Positions 37,623 to 50,107 of a stretch of DNA of 64,000 nt are shown here, in pieces. How positions within the stretch are numbered: the first letter of the stretch is position 1; the number at the start of each line of letters is the position of its first letter. Source of the stretch: Volvox africanus. Taxonomy: Eukaryota; Chlorophyta; Chlorophyceae; Chlamydomonadales; Volvocaceae. Under the pieces are notes generated by a model. It was not told the DNA's origin. It worked only from the letters and a program-made list of their open reading frames with translations, and did not search any database. A program made the position numbers and the translations under genes. The DNA lies in NCBI GenBank assembly GCA_030268105.1, contig BSDZ01000004.1, positions 2,157,001 to 2,221,000 on the forward strand, given 5' to 3'.

Positions 37623-38539
37623 TCGTTGTGGTAGCTTTTTTCGGCCGGCACCGGCATTCACCCTAAAACCCTGCAACCCGTCAGACCTCGGGCCTCATGT
37701 TCGTAATTAGGGTTAAATGTTCACATCTACAGCTGATTTTAGAACTCCTAAAATTTGAACCTAGCCTACCCTACATTTCTACGTTCCGTCCGTGGTGCCT
37801 AATATAAATCTGTCCATTTTGGCGTCTTGGGGACTGTCGCTGCATTGCTCGTGAGGCGCCCTGGTCCCTGGTGCAGGGAAATCTAAAGGGCACAGCATTT
37901 CATGTACTCATGCTCCACAAACCTTTCAAAATCAAAACAGCAAACGGGAACACCGACACCCATACCCGGTGACCAAAGCTGACTTTAATTCGCGGCCTTA
38001 CCTCCCCTTATCCCGTCTCCCACTACCCTGCTTTACCCTACACGCGCCCTACCCAGAGTTCTACCGGTTCCTGTCCAACTACTACTCCGGTCCCCAGATT
38101 GTTCCAGCAACGGCATTGGCTCGCACCCGGGGCACCAGCGCGGCCGTCCGTGATAACCAGGCCACCACGTCGGGAAGCTCCAGGGTGGGACGAGGGAACG
38201 GAACCCATGAAGGCTGCCTATTTAGCTTGGGGCTCGACCTGGTGAAATATTGGCGGTAGGGGGCTAAGACGCGGCGGCAAACGATTTGGACGGATTTCCG
38301 GGACGGGTGGTTGGCAAATGGTTCCGTTTTTTGAACGCACTCTCCAGAGGTAAATGGTGTTGGGTATGGGCCGTTGAGATGCACCACGGGGAGGTGCTCC
38401 AAACACATGGCAATTACACGTCGCACACAGGGTAGCTTTCCGTTCGTTCAACTCGCAGGTGGGATGTCACCGGGTAGATTGAAACCGGTTATTAAAGTGG
38501 ATACGCATGGTAGCTGTACATGAATAGCGAGTAGCGCCG
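37623..38539. other. Interval with an unassigned coding-like patch
   Basis: Contains CCCTAAAA near 37661. At about 38040-38190 (plus) one frame reads YPEFYRFLSNYYSGPQIV and continues protein-like, with GC-rich third positions. It may be an upstream exon of the gene at 38540, but I could not find a phase-consistent join. Confidence 0.4.
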
Positions 38540-39861
38540 ATGAATGCATCGTCAGCCGCCCTTCTGGCCGCGGTGCTGACCGGATTCGCAACTCTCCCCT
38601 CCTTCGGGCCGCACCTGGCCCTCTCCCCAATCCACATGCAGAATGCAGCGACAGGTCTCAACGTGGCGGCCACTGTTCAGGTACGACGCACACCCCTGCG
38701 ACTCGTTATTTCGTCCCCAGTCCATGTGGTACTGGTAATCCTGCGGCCAGTCACGGCGACCCAAACACATACGGCCAGGGATTCTTGTTCTTTGTATCCA
38801 TTGCAAGGGTCGCGAAACAGTTGTGCAACTGTTGGCCCAACAGCGGCGAGTACATGGTACGTGTCTATCCGATGCTGCCAAATAGTCCCCAACGTTCATG
38901 TTCATGCTGATGGTGCTCTATCCTGTACCTAGCTAACCCCGCCTCACATGCCATTTATGCATCTATTTTGCTGGTAACTAACCGCAGAGCATCTCAGCCG
39001 CCATACGTGGCGTTAGCCAGTCATTGCGGCAACAAGATATCATAGGGAATGACACCTTCACGGGCGCACCGCAAGGTGTGCCACCAGGGGGCCGCAAGGG
39101 GGTTGGGGGCGTGGGTTGCTTGGGGGTTTCGGACCTAAGGCAGTTGGCAACGAGAATGTCGAATGTAGGGTCCCAAAGGTGTGCCAGGTAAAGATAAGCA
39201 TCTTCCGGAAGCCTGTATATACTTCTCTGGCTATTTGTACAGGCAGGCACGGCGGCAGTATTGTCACTTCCTGCTATCGCTTCCAAAGAACGCTGCTGCT
39301 GTAAAACATCTTGGTGCCTTGCCTGCCGCGCAGAGCCGGCCCGCCAGTCAGGTGTGGTGGCCAGCGGGCTGTCCTTTGGTCGCGGCTACTTTTTCCAGGC
39401 GCCGTCGGAGGCGTACCTCGCAGCCGGGACGACCGCCAATGTGGCCCGTGGTGGCGGCAAAACAGCGGGCGCAGGTGGGCGGAGAAGCAATAGTTCAAGG
39501 CCATGACAACAATAAACACGAGTTGGGTTTTAGGATTCCACATTACAGAGAGAGGTTTTCTTTGCGCATCGAAACAATTACGAGCTTAAGGCTAGCAGTA
39601 GTTACTATCCGCGTGTGGTTCCTGTGCTTTCGTTGAAACACCTGTAGGGCGGCAGCATAGCTAGCCCACTGGCTTGATCCCTGTCCCTGTCAGCTTTCTG
39701 CCTACGCACGTCCTCCACATTGGCCCCTCCGCCTCGTCGCGGCCCTGTCCACAGGTGGATGGTCCGTGGGCTTCGCCTCCGGCAACAAGTATAGCGGGTC
39801 TAGATCCAACATCTTTGCGCAGAGTGGCAGTCAGAACCTGGCCTTCGACGTGGCAGGATGA
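38540..39861 (+). CDS. Small unknown protein, possibly secreted
   Basis: Five phase-consistent exons, 38540-38680, 38779-38856, 38988-39075, 39334-39474 and 39755-39861, give 184 residues from MNASSAALLAAVLTGF. The N-terminus is Ala/Leu-rich and could act as a signal or transit peptide. Later segments read GFLFFVSIARVAKQLCNCW, a Gly/Ala region with SGLSFGRGYFFQAPSEAY, and a C-terminus GGWSVGFASGNKYSGS ending AFDVAG. The glycine-aromatic alternation hints at beta structure. Not recognised. A true start further upstream (coding-like patch near 38.1 kb) is possible. TGTAA lies 816 bases after the stop. Confidence 0.6.
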
Positions 39862-41136
39862 TATTGGCCGGCTCGCTGCTGCAGCCGCTTTCGATGATGA
39901 TCGGTTACGTGGCCTGCAGTTCATGTTTTATGCACGATGTATGTACGTATCTAAGCAGCTGGCAGGGGTTATACCTCATTTTTTTAGGCATGCAGCCACT
40001 TCTAGAATTAAAACTGTGCGTGCAGTGGCTTTAATGATCCAGATGTATGGATAGCGTTATGGGACAGCCTGTCAAGGCAGGTTGAATGATCTCACGGGTA
40101 GGGGCTGTGTGCCGGTGTGAGACCTGGCCAGTCAGCCAGCACGGCGCCATGTGTGTTGCCTCGTTGCGCTGGTGACTGAACAAGAAAGCATGCGCAGATA
40201 TGAAAACAGAAACCGTGCGCGGCGGGGGGTAGGCAAGATGTGGGGATCATGCCGCCATAAACATGATGGCGGGGTGAAAGGGGTAAGTTAAGAGGCTTGC
40301 ATCTAGGCGAAGATGATCAAGGACCAGCGACCATGCCAGGAAGGCACGTAACGGCCACCGTACCAAATCTACATTGCGGTTTGGTTAATGTTGAGGGGGG
40401 GGGCTGCGGCGTTAAGGGATTGCGGGGTTCCTGTGTCCCCAATGGTATCAATACTGATGTAAGGGTGTTCGTGTGACGGCCCTGGGTGGTCTTCTTGCGT
40501 GGTCTTCCAGGAAGACCTCAGACCCAGGCGATGTTCGGACATAAGGCTGGACCAATCTCCTTAATCGATCGCCTATCATGTTGCATCTGTTCCGCTTCTT
40601 AAGGTTGTTCTTGCAATAAAAAGAATGTCATCACGAAGATTCATATCGGCATATCACCACGACTTACTTCAGAGGGTGTAACCTGACTGACACTTCCCAT
40701 GTCACGCACTCCCAAGTGTGTGCGATTGAGCAGAGGCCCCCGCTGTGCTGCGTACACTGTGTGCAGAATCGAATCACCACACTAATAAGCCCCTCAAACA
40801 GCAAGTTTAACGGCTCCAATGCAAGCCTAGGAACGTAAGTTGCAAGAAGACAACACAGTACAGCAATTGGTCCGCAAAGAAGTACGCCACGAGCTCACGA
40901 CGTGACTGGCCTGCACGCAGCCTGCGACACCAAGTCGCCCTTGTAACCCCTTCCTGTTTGCGAACAGGCTGTTGCACCCTCACGACGCTGCTGTTTTGGG
41001 TTCGGCGGTAATTCGTTCCAATTTTGTACGCGGGCTGACAATGGTCGGGCATTAATCTGGCGAGGTCCGCAATCGAAAACTGCGCGGGACTTCTTCAGCC
41101 ACTTAACTGCTCTAAGGCAGCAGAACGGGGCCTAAG
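39862..41136. other. Convergent noncoding interval before kanadaptin
   Basis: 3' flanks of the small plus-strand gene and of kanadaptin. No coding signature beyond short frames. Confidence 0.5.
40677..40681 (+). terminator. Putative polyadenylation signal TGTAA
   Basis: TGTAA on the plus strand, 816 bases after the stop at 39861. Confidence 0.4.
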
Positions 41137-42370
41137 CTAGTACCCGAGCTTGTCATTAAGACTGGTTCGGCCATCTCCCCGCTGCCCCTCGGGTGGCCGC
41201 CACTGCGCCGCCTCCGCCGCCTCCACCGCTGCCAGCTCCTCTCGCCGTCGCCGCGCAGCCGCCAGGACCTCCAGGTCTGCAGCCACTGCGGCCTCCGCGG
41301 AGCCCCTGCCGCTTCCGCTCCGATGCACCTGTATCGAGAAGGTGCGTACCCTTGCTTGCAGCTTTGCATCATATTGTGAACGATGCCCGAACACAGAACC
41401 TTTACTTGCAAAGATACAGGGGACCGGCATTGTGCAACCGCTAGCAGACAACAAAAGGACACGCACATGTGCAGCCACCCCAACTTCAGCCGCGGCGTAC
41501 CTTGCCTCCGCCTCCACCACGGATTATTGCAGCCTCACCCCCTGCCTCCGCCTCCTCGTCCCTGGCCAGGCCCCGCCCACCGCTAGGCAGCGCAGGCAGT
41601 GATGGCGCCGCGTTCATCTCCGCCATCAGCGCCGCCGCAGCTGCTTTTGCCTCCGCACTGACGGTGTGCCGCCCAGGATGCCCCACCTGCTGCACCTTCT
41701 GACCGACTTGCGGTCCACGCGGTACCGAAGCCCCTGGCGGCCTCCGAAGTATGACGAGGCCACCGCTGCCGCTACCCGCCCCGCCAGCGACTCCAGATCC
41801 AGACAAACCAGCGCCATCACCAGGTGGGCCGGATGCTCCCGTCGAGTTGCCAAACCTAGCAGTGCAGCCACAAGACCCACACCCCACGAAAGCCTTTGTT
41901 AACCCAATGCCCTGGATACAGAAGGTACTTCCATGGTATCCTGCCACGGAACAATCTAATGCAGTACGTTTGAGCGGCCTTAACATTTACAGCGCATATA
42001 GGGGGCGAATTCTGTCCGGTTAAGGTTCCCCTAGAGAGGGCGCCTGGGCTGTCTAGACCGAGCCCACCGATTCCTTCGTGGCGTAAGAGCAGGGTCGAGG
42101 TTCCAGGCGTCAGCCAGAGCTAAAAGCAAAAGAGGGACGTCACTGCTCCTGAGGACTGCCTGTAGAGAGGCACACACCTACGGGGTATGGATCTGCGAAT
42201 CGTATTAAAAACATGCCCCTCTGGACACCCCCCATCCGTCAGCTTCCTTACGCACCTCCGAGCGGAGGACCCAGCTCCCCCTCCTGCAAGATGCTGCTGG
42301 GCTGCTGCCTCTCCTCCGTTCTCCGTTGCCGATGCATCCGGCCCAGGCGCCTGTGCGTTCCCCTCCTCCC

Positions 42371-42430
<60 letters not shown>

Positions 42431-43890
42431 CCTCCTCCTCCTCCATCTTAAAGCCCTGCTTAGCGATCTGCGCCATACGGGTTCGGAATGGTAGCAGTGA
42501 TAGCTGCGGTAGCACTGGCAGCAAGGCGCATCTCGCGGTCGACTGTGATTCAAACATTGCGAGACCGGTCTTCAGTACACCTTGCCAGCTGCTCATGCCG
42601 ATCTTCGCAGCGCAGCAAGATCTGGCGGCGATCCGTGGCGGCAAAATCTGGCGGCACTCTTTGGCCACCTTGTGGTTCCTGATGTGATGCCTAACAAGGG
42701 CCGTGCATGATGGCGAACCGCACTCTTCCTCCTCCCCCCTGTCGGGCTGCACCGCCCCCATACTCCTGGTGCACCTGACAACATCTGACAAATCCAGTCA
42801 CAACCTATAGTTCTAATGGACAGCCCGCTGCTACGGACCGCACCTCCTCCTCTTTCCGGCGCTTGGCCGCCGCAGCTGCTGCCATCGCTATTGCCGCCTT
42901 GACCCGCCGGTCCTCCGGAACAGTCGCTGCCGCCGCTGCAGCAGCTGCGCATGCCCGCCCCGCCGCCGCCGAGCCCGGCTGCAGCCAGCCGTCCGGATCG
43001 GCTATTCGGAGCAGTTTGGTAACTCGAGCTAATTGGGCCTCCACGTCAGCCAGCTGGCGCTTCAGGGAGGCAAGCTGCGACAGGAGGAGTGGGGATATTC
43101 AAGAGTTTTGTGAGAGGGTGGGTGTTGTGAGGTGGGCATGTGTTCGGTAGGCTTCGCAGTTTGCATTGTCGCTGGGACCGCTGGCTATTGGCATGCAGCA
43201 ACTCGCAAGTCTCAAAGGACTTTCCTCGCCTCGTTAACCAAATGGCGCAAGGAAAGGAGTGGTGCGAGAGGAGAGAGCTGGGAGTGGGGAGCAGGAGCAG
43301 AGATGAACAGTGACATACCGACGGGAAGGAGGAGGTGGAATTCGGGCTCCGTCGGGCTGAATGATGCTGTGCCTCAGCACACGTTTCCTTCGCCCTTGGT
43401 ATGTGAACCCCCATTTGTGGACGCCTGACCCGGCCCAGTCCAGACTCTGCGTAAAAGGTGTACCTTGTCTTTTTCAATCTGCGTGTCCATGTTGGCCATG
43501 AAGGCGTCAAGGCTGTCCTCCACCTCCGACTCCCCGACACTGGCAGTGCTGGCGATTGCGCCGTCAGGACAGCCTTCAGCATCTGGACCTGCTTCCTTGC
43601 TCCGAAGCTCCTTTCTTCGCGAGTCCGTGACAGACTCACGGCCTCCCTCAGGCGCCCTGGCCGCCGCCACCACCGCAGCCTCCTCCGCCACCGCCACCTG
43701 AAGCCGCCGCTGCTCCTCCAACAGTAACTCTCTGCATTAACATTGCCACGGAACCTGGACACTTGACCAAAGATGGATCGGTGCCAGACGTTCAGGCTAT
43801 GGCAGATGACAACAGATGTGACAGAGTGGATGTATGTGCCCAGGCAAGCTCGCGGGCCCATCTCAATGCTACAAACTGCGGTGTGTTGCG

Positions 43891-43921
<31 letters not shown>

Positions 43922-46900
43922 ATAATTAAAAAAATTAAAGCGTGATATTATATATATAATATGATATTATATATAATATATATATTATAATATGATATGA
44001 TATGATATGATATATAATATATATAATATCACGCTTTAAGATTTGTCAACGGCTTAAAAAGGCTCCAGTGTCACGCAACACACCGCAGTTTGTACCATTG
44101 ATATATAAATATACATATATGTAAAAATAACATGATGTGATGTGATATGATATTATATAATACATATGATATGATATGATATGATATAATATAATTCTTA
44201 TATTATGTGCTAAAGTAAGCTAATGCCGGGTTGAGGTACTGTCGCCTCGTTAAGCTACCATATCAACCAGTTCGGGGGCAGAGGAGACACACTTGTATTG
44301 TAAAATTCAAAACCAGTTTTCAACAATTTAAATCGAAGATTTAACTATGGAAGGCAAAGTCAAGTGGTTCAATCCTACAAAGGGTTATGGTTTCTTGACA
44401 TCTTTAATACTCCAAAATACTTTACAAATTACTTCACCACCGACATTATGCTTTTTAGCATCTCTATAAGACATCTGTATCACACTTCCATATAACTTCC
44501 ATATAACCAAGCAGATCCGCTAGTTAGCTAATATTGGCAAATTGCCGTACCCACTTTTTGCCATACAAGCTCTCAGCGCTTTCAACGGCCACTACCGCGG
44601 GACCGGTGCCGCCACTGGCAGCCTTCTGGCGCTTGGCCGCGGCAGCCACAGCGGCCGCTGATGCCGATGCGCCGCCTCCGCCACCACCGCCTGCCGTGCG
44701 ATCGAAGAACTCGTCGCTGCTGTCGCTGCCAGCCCCCTCACCGTCGCTGTCTGCGCGTTCCTTACGCTTCTTGCTGCCTCCAGCGCGTGCCGCCTCCATC
44801 TCGCGCTTCTGCAAGCTCGCACACGCACCACCGCATCAGATTTTGTTGTGGATTGAGGACGGAAACAACAATGATGGAAGAGGGAGCGCGGATGTTCAGC
44901 CGGAATCAGAAGGATTCGAACCAGGGACCTAGTGATGAAGCGGAGGGCCGGATGGAGTCACCAGGACGGGTGAGGATATCACCCAAGTCGAGAGACCCGG
45001 ACATCAAACCTTCAGGCGAGTCATGGATGGGGACACCATCAATCGTCCCTCAACTGTGTCCTCACAGGGAAAGGACAGCCACCCCAGGTTTTAAGGCGAG
45101 ATGGTCTACCAACAATGTCCCTCCTTAACAGCCTTATCACCCCATGTTCATCAAGCCTCCGCTATCCCGCATCGTGAGAACCGTCCTCCACTAGTTTTCC
45201 GTACCCGATGCTCTCTTCTTCCCTTTTCCTTTTTCCCTTTTCCCTCTTCTCCGCAGCCGTTATCCCCTACTGTCGTCTCCCGAACATATCTTCCTCTTCT
45301 TCCCCGTCCCCCTCCTCCCCCCCCCTCTTTTCCGTCCTCCTCTCCTGCACCTCCTGCCCACCTTATTCATCAGAGCATCCCGAATGCTTTCCCGCAGCGT
45401 TTCCTCCAGCTCCTCCAGCTCCTCTTCCAGACGTTCAATTGCCTGAAAGGTTAGTGTCATGTGGCTTGCTTTGTAATTTTTCACGGACAAGCCGTGTCAC
45501 TCAGTCACCTCCATAACACGCTGCCATGTACAGCGCATAACAGGCCGTGCAGTGCGACTCCGGCTTCTGGCTTGGGCCCTGCCACCTTCAAGTCGGTATC
45601 CAATCAAGTCTTACCGGCCCCGCCAAAGATCTCCCCTCAAACCCATCTTGGTCACGCCAAGCTGCCCGCCTTACCCCGCGGGCAATCCCCCTAATCCCCC
45701 CGGCCTAATCCTAATGCTGCCCGCCAATCCCTGGCAGCATCGCTTCCTTACAAAGGCCATGCCTCACCCCATATCCCGCCGCATATGTGTGCCCATACCA
45801 CAGCAGCGTACCCCATCGGACCCGCCTGCAAGTTCCTGGCCAGCGTAGTTGCCTGTCCTTGAGTCAGACCCCCCTCCTGGCGCTCCTTGGCGGTGATGCG
45901 CTGGTTCTCAGTCTTCAGGTTCTGCAGCGTCCACTCCTTGGATCTGGGGTTGGGTGTCCATCGGGGCGGACGTAGGGGGACCTAGGCTTAGCCACGAAGG
46001 CGATCATTTCCATGACGCGGTGAAGAGACAATCCCACCCCATCAATCACTTTGGCCATGGGGGGCCCATCTAGCCCCGATGCCCTTCGCACCGAATCTTC
46101 TCCGCCAGCTTCTGCTGACGATCGTTTAGCTGGTGGCCCGTCGCCACCAGTGCGCGCCAGTCGATCGAGTCCGCATCCTCCAGGTCCAAATCGTTGCGTG
46201 GGTCGTCGTCGCCGGCGTCGGACATGCCCCAGGTGACCCCACCGGACAGAGCCGCCGCCATACTGCGCTGGGCTGCCTGGTCAAGGCGGCGGTCAGGTGG
46301 TGTCGCGAGGATGCGGTCATGCCATTGGGTTGGCCAGGCAGTAAGGTGACCGCACCGCAACGCACAGCACTAATGACGATTTCGCGGAATGACATTAATA
46401 TGAGGCATTATACCCGCTCTGATGGACACCTATACTACGCACATACACCACACGAAAACCCCAGAAGCACGCAAACGAACTTTCAAATCTTCCTCTCCGC
46501 GACCAGTATCTCCCCCACAATCCTCATCCTCATCCTCATCCTCATCTAACATTCTCATCGTCTTCGTCATCATTGTCACCACCGCCGCTACCCCACAGCC
46601 CCCGATGCGACCCCCCTCCTCGTCTTTCCCTGATCGCTCTCCCTAATTGCACACACACACCCTTTCTGCCGCCAGCCGAGCCCCTTCGACTGCATCTAGC
46701 CACCCCCCCACCTGCTGCTGTTTCTCCTTCATCTTCTTGCAAGCTTCCAGAGCTGCCAGCTGCCGCCGCTGATCCCGACTGAGGCCCTCTGGTGGCATCA
46801 GCTCCGCGGGGCCGCCCAAGATGTAAAGACGGCTACTGGTACCAAACCGCAACGTGTGCCCCACAGCCAGCGGCACGTATACCTGCGGGCACACACCTTG

Positions 46901-49259
46901 TGAGGTTGTGAACTTGTCGACAAGTTATACTACGAGTAATAACCCTAGCAATACTCCCTAGTAATGCTATGAGTAAAATCGTCGGACGTCCTGGTGGTTT
47001 CTTTAGCTTTTCTTTGCATGGCGTTATCGACGCGGTTATCGACGTGAACGCAATGACGATCCCCTCGTCCCGCACCGCAATGAATCCGCTACCGCTGGCA
47101 TCCTTAGTCAGTAACCCCAGCTACCTCCCTCTTTCCCTCCCTCCCTCGTTAACCCACACCTTGGGCTTAATCCGCTGTTTGTTCAGGAAGGTTCCGTGGG
47201 TGCTGCCAGGGTCATAGATGAAGGCCTGAAACGGAGTTGAAGAGCGTGCGACGCAGAGAGCGCGGGAGATGAGCCATGTGGGGGAGAAAAGGGGCCATGA
47301 GCGCTAGAGGTGGGACTCGTCTGTCAGCTGTCGGTCTGACGAACGGCAGCCAGCAGAGAAGGAGAAAGAGGTCGTAACCAGAGGCTCGCATCCTTGCACC
47401 CTGCTGCAGCTAGTCAGCCCGATGTCCACTCAGCGAACCACCTGAGCCGAGCCTGAACTCCGGTCCCTTTCTCATCCCTTTCTCATCGTCCTCCTGGAGG
47501 TCCAGCAATACTAAGGCACCAGCAAAATTCCCTGCGCGGCTTCAAAGAAATCTGAGTGGGAAACCCAAACCCACACCTGACCCCGTGTCCATGTCCATAC
47601 CTACCTCCCGGGTCTCTCCGTTGAACTGCAGTACGGCGTGCAACCGTGACGCAGAAGGGTGCTCGAGAATGAAGTCAGCGGACGGGTTGCGTCCAAAGGC
47701 GTAGAATGGCTGCGCGCTGACGGCTCGAGTCTGGCACGGCAAGAAGTGGTAAATGAGTTGGGTTGGCTACTTCACTTCGAGCTTTTAGTTTGGTCGGGCA
47801 GCACATCGCACACACAGAACTAGCTCGTGCCTTGCCTGATGTGCACCCTCGTGATGTGTAGCTACAAGCCTATGCGGTGGGATGTAATTTTGTCGGGCGT
47901 TGGCGTTGCTCACGTTCTGGTTCGGTTTAATTGGAGTTTAACATCAGCTTGTCCCTCTTTCGTCGTGTGGGCGGGCCCTGAGAAGCGCTTCCGCCCCACT
48001 CTGGCCCTTTCCTACTCCCACCCTCCCAATCCGCCCCACGCCCCGCCCCCCTCCTCCACCTCTACAATGGAGCCGTTCTTGAGGACCTCCAGAGAGTACT
48101 CCACCCTGCAGGGGCCACACATGCAGAGACGGACACGCATCAGGGGTTCCCCCCAAACACACAGGTCTGCATGCGGCTGAAGAGAGCTACGGGTCCGTCC
48201 AAACTGAGGCATATCGCCCATGGCTTCCAAATCCCCATCCCATGCCTTCAGTCTTCGAGTTCATCTCTTGCCGTTGAGGGCACTCCTACCCCGAGCAATA
48301 GGTCAGTGTATATAACTTCCATGATGCCGCCCACTGGCGCCGCTGCCCTTCACGTCGCGTTACTCACCCCTCCGGGATGCCACTCCATGAAGGAGGGTCA
48401 TAGGAGGGCGCCGGACCCATCGAAGAGCCTACGCCCCCACTGCCGCTGGCGCCGCTGGCGGCCTCCTCAGCGCCTTCCGCCGCAGTCACCGCCGCCGCCG
48501 CCTTTGCATACTGCGCATAACAAACCCGGGGACGTAGTAATTGACGAGCAGATCCCTCGCACACATACTAGATGTACCCTAACCAAGGTGCATTGAAATG
48601 CTGTTCGCCCGTCTTAGGACGTATGGCGCCCTTTACGGCCCTAGCTGTTGCGGTCCCTGCAGGGATTGAACTCTCCACCCAAGGGCCCTTCAGATCGCAG
48701 CATTTCGGCTATCAACCTGGACCTACCATCGCAGAGGTGATTTGCGCTATGACACGATCTCGCTGACCCGGAATAGCGCCCGCAGCGGCTGCTGCAGCCG
48801 CCCTGGCTGCTGTCGCAGCAGCGGCGGCGATAGGTGTGGCGCTGACCCCCACACTGTTTGGACTGGTGACCGCGGTGGCGTGGACTTGGCTGTCGTCGGG
48901 ATCCAGCAGCTTTGCTGTACCGTCTGCCGTGGTTTCAATTTTGGTCAAGTAAGGCGAACACAGAGGAGGGCAATTTCAAATAGGGGAGAAGCAAAGGGGT
49001 GCCTGAGCTGGGAAATAGGGATTAAGGCGCGCCACTTCCAAGAGGACAGACCGAACGCGATCCGTGGCATTCATGTGGGGAGTTAAGGTCCCGAAACCCC
49101 ACGGAAGCGCATACCATCTAATGTTCCAGAAGGAACATCCAAATCTTTTACAGACAAGGACGTGAATTTGGGTGGTGGAGGCTTAAACTTCGGTGGTGGT
49201 GGAGGCATTGGTGCCGGGGTTATTGTGGCCTGGTCATCGTCGCTGTCCTTGCTGTCCAT
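41137..49259 (-). CDS. SLC4A1AP: Kanadaptin (FHA-domain protein, SLC4A1AP homologue)
   Basis: Exons with consistent phases: 49259-49115, 48923-48727, 48510-48368, 48105-48060, 47730-47605, 47225-47160, 46882-46712, 46276-46092, 45943-45799, 45442-45362, 44808-44551, 43727-43464, 43074-42844, 42467-42256, about 41792-41501, 41328-41137. The product is roughly 880 residues. After a Pro-rich start comes YSLEVLKNGSIVE, then the FHA core FYAFGRNPSADFILEHPSAS, HAVLQFNGE, DPGSTHGTFLNK and VPLAVGHTLRFG. Kanadaptin hallmarks follow: TWGMSDAG, coiled coils near 45.4-45.9 kb, SSDEFFDRTA, EDSLDAFMANM, an acidic Glu/Gln run, and the diagnostic C-terminus RPPEGQRGDGRTSLNDKLGY. FHA domains bind phosphothreonine; human kanadaptin is largely nuclear with suggested splicing or damage-response links. 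The intron 44550-43728 contains an inverted-repeat element and a cold-shock fragment. The start of the second-last exon is uncertain. Confidence 0.93.
42371..42429 (-). repeat. (CTCCTG)n coding repeat, Glu-Gln run in kanadaptin
   Basis: About ten six-base units read on the minus strand as alternating Gln and Glu, next to a poly-Glu tract. It occupies the position of the acidic Glu-rich region of animal kanadaptin. Confidence 0.92.
43864..44100. repeat. Nested inverted-repeat (MITE-like) element in a kanadaptin intron
   Basis: The outer arms 43864-43891 and 44073-44100 are 28 bases long and inverted with one mismatch. A second pair of inverted arms lies inside (43936-43955 and 44019-44038). 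The centre is almost pure AT with (AT)n and (GATAT)n runs that continue to about 44200. There is no coding capacity. This resembles a small nonautonomous DNA element or a large hairpin. I saw no clear target-site duplication. Confidence 0.75.
44347..44469 (+). pseudogene. Truncated cold-shock-domain fragment inside a kanadaptin intron
   Basis: A 40-codon frame on the strand opposite kanadaptin opens with MEGKVKWFNPTKGYGFLT. This matches the first strand and RNP1 motif (KGYGF) of bacterial-type cold-shock proteins. After Thr18 the sequence no longer resembles the domain and reaches a stop; the RNP2 motif (VFVH type) is absent in all frames of the next 100 bases. Base composition is AT-rich, unlike the coding exons around it. 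It could be a bacterial or organelle-derived insertion, a decayed retrocopy of a cold-shock-domain gene, or, less likely, an exon of a plus-strand gene. Confidence 0.7.
46521..46546. repeat. (TCCTCA)n microsatellite in kanadaptin intron
   Basis: Four tandem six-base units between exons 46882-46712 and 46276-46092. Confidence 0.85.
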
Positions 49260-50107
49260 TACGGGTTGTAGATTATACAGTTGATCCTAAATCCTTTATC
49301 GCAGAAACTTGTTATGATAGATTGCCGACGCGTCAACTCTATTCACAGGCTAGCATACTACTACATCACCAGGAAACACAGTATGGAATTTAGTCTAAAA
49401 TAAAATGTATCAAATCGGTCTTCTCAATCCTTTCAAGCAGCACAGCTGCTGTTGGCAGCTCGAACTGCTTGTACGGCAGTTGGACTTCATTTATGGGCAC
49501 CTTATAACGACGCATCGCGTTTCACGCGAGGCTGGGTATATAGATACGCACTGTGCTGATAAGACCTCTAAGGTGACCTATGGTGTGCAAGAATGTATGC
49601 TTCACCCACCATTCCACCAGGATACTTCTCGCTCCGCACCTCCCCCCCCTTTTCCCAGCGTAGCCATGCTAGCCTGCAATAACAGCTAATGGAATTGAAA
49701 TAAAAGAGACTTCAGTTAATTAAGCCTGAAACTTTTGCCCACGGACGCCCTCAAACTCCCCAAGCCGCATGCCCACCGTAGCTTCAGTGTTACACCAGCT
49801 CTGTGTCACACCATCACAAATGGCTTGAATGGTAGACCTTGGCCGCATATGTACCCTTCTTTCACTTGACTCAAAAGCCGTGCATAAAATGTCAAGTGCT
49901 GTTAGAAACTTAGAATCCGGCCCCTGAGAGCGATTGGTTATCGGTTACGGTCAACGGTATCGTACCATGGGCCCGATCACCTCGCTCGGAAAACATGCAG
50001 GGGTTTATCATTTTTTCTGATGCCACCGATAATAGCTTTGCAAGATCCACGCCTCACATTCCATGTGGAGATCATTCTTACGGATTTTCCGTTTACTTTT
50101 TGCGACG
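49260..50107. promoter_or_regulatory. Divergent interval between kanadaptin and the 3'-5' exonuclease
   Basis: About 850 bases between start codons on opposite strands; both promoters should be here. No gene or distinct motif seen. Confidence 0.45.

Noticed and set aside
42248..42553. (RSRS)n frame resembling an SR splicing factor
   Set aside because: It is the alternative frame of the Glu/Gln repeat of kanadaptin, whose flanking exons fit the Glu/Gln frame.
43864..44215. Replication origin or CRISPR-like repeat
   Set aside because: The repeats are simple AT and GATAT runs within two inverted arms, not spaced direct repeats, and no cas-like or replication gene is near.
44905..44945. tRNA-like GGTTCGAATCC box on the minus strand
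   Set aside because: The bases around it do not form a paired T-stem and no D or anticodon arm is present at the right distance.
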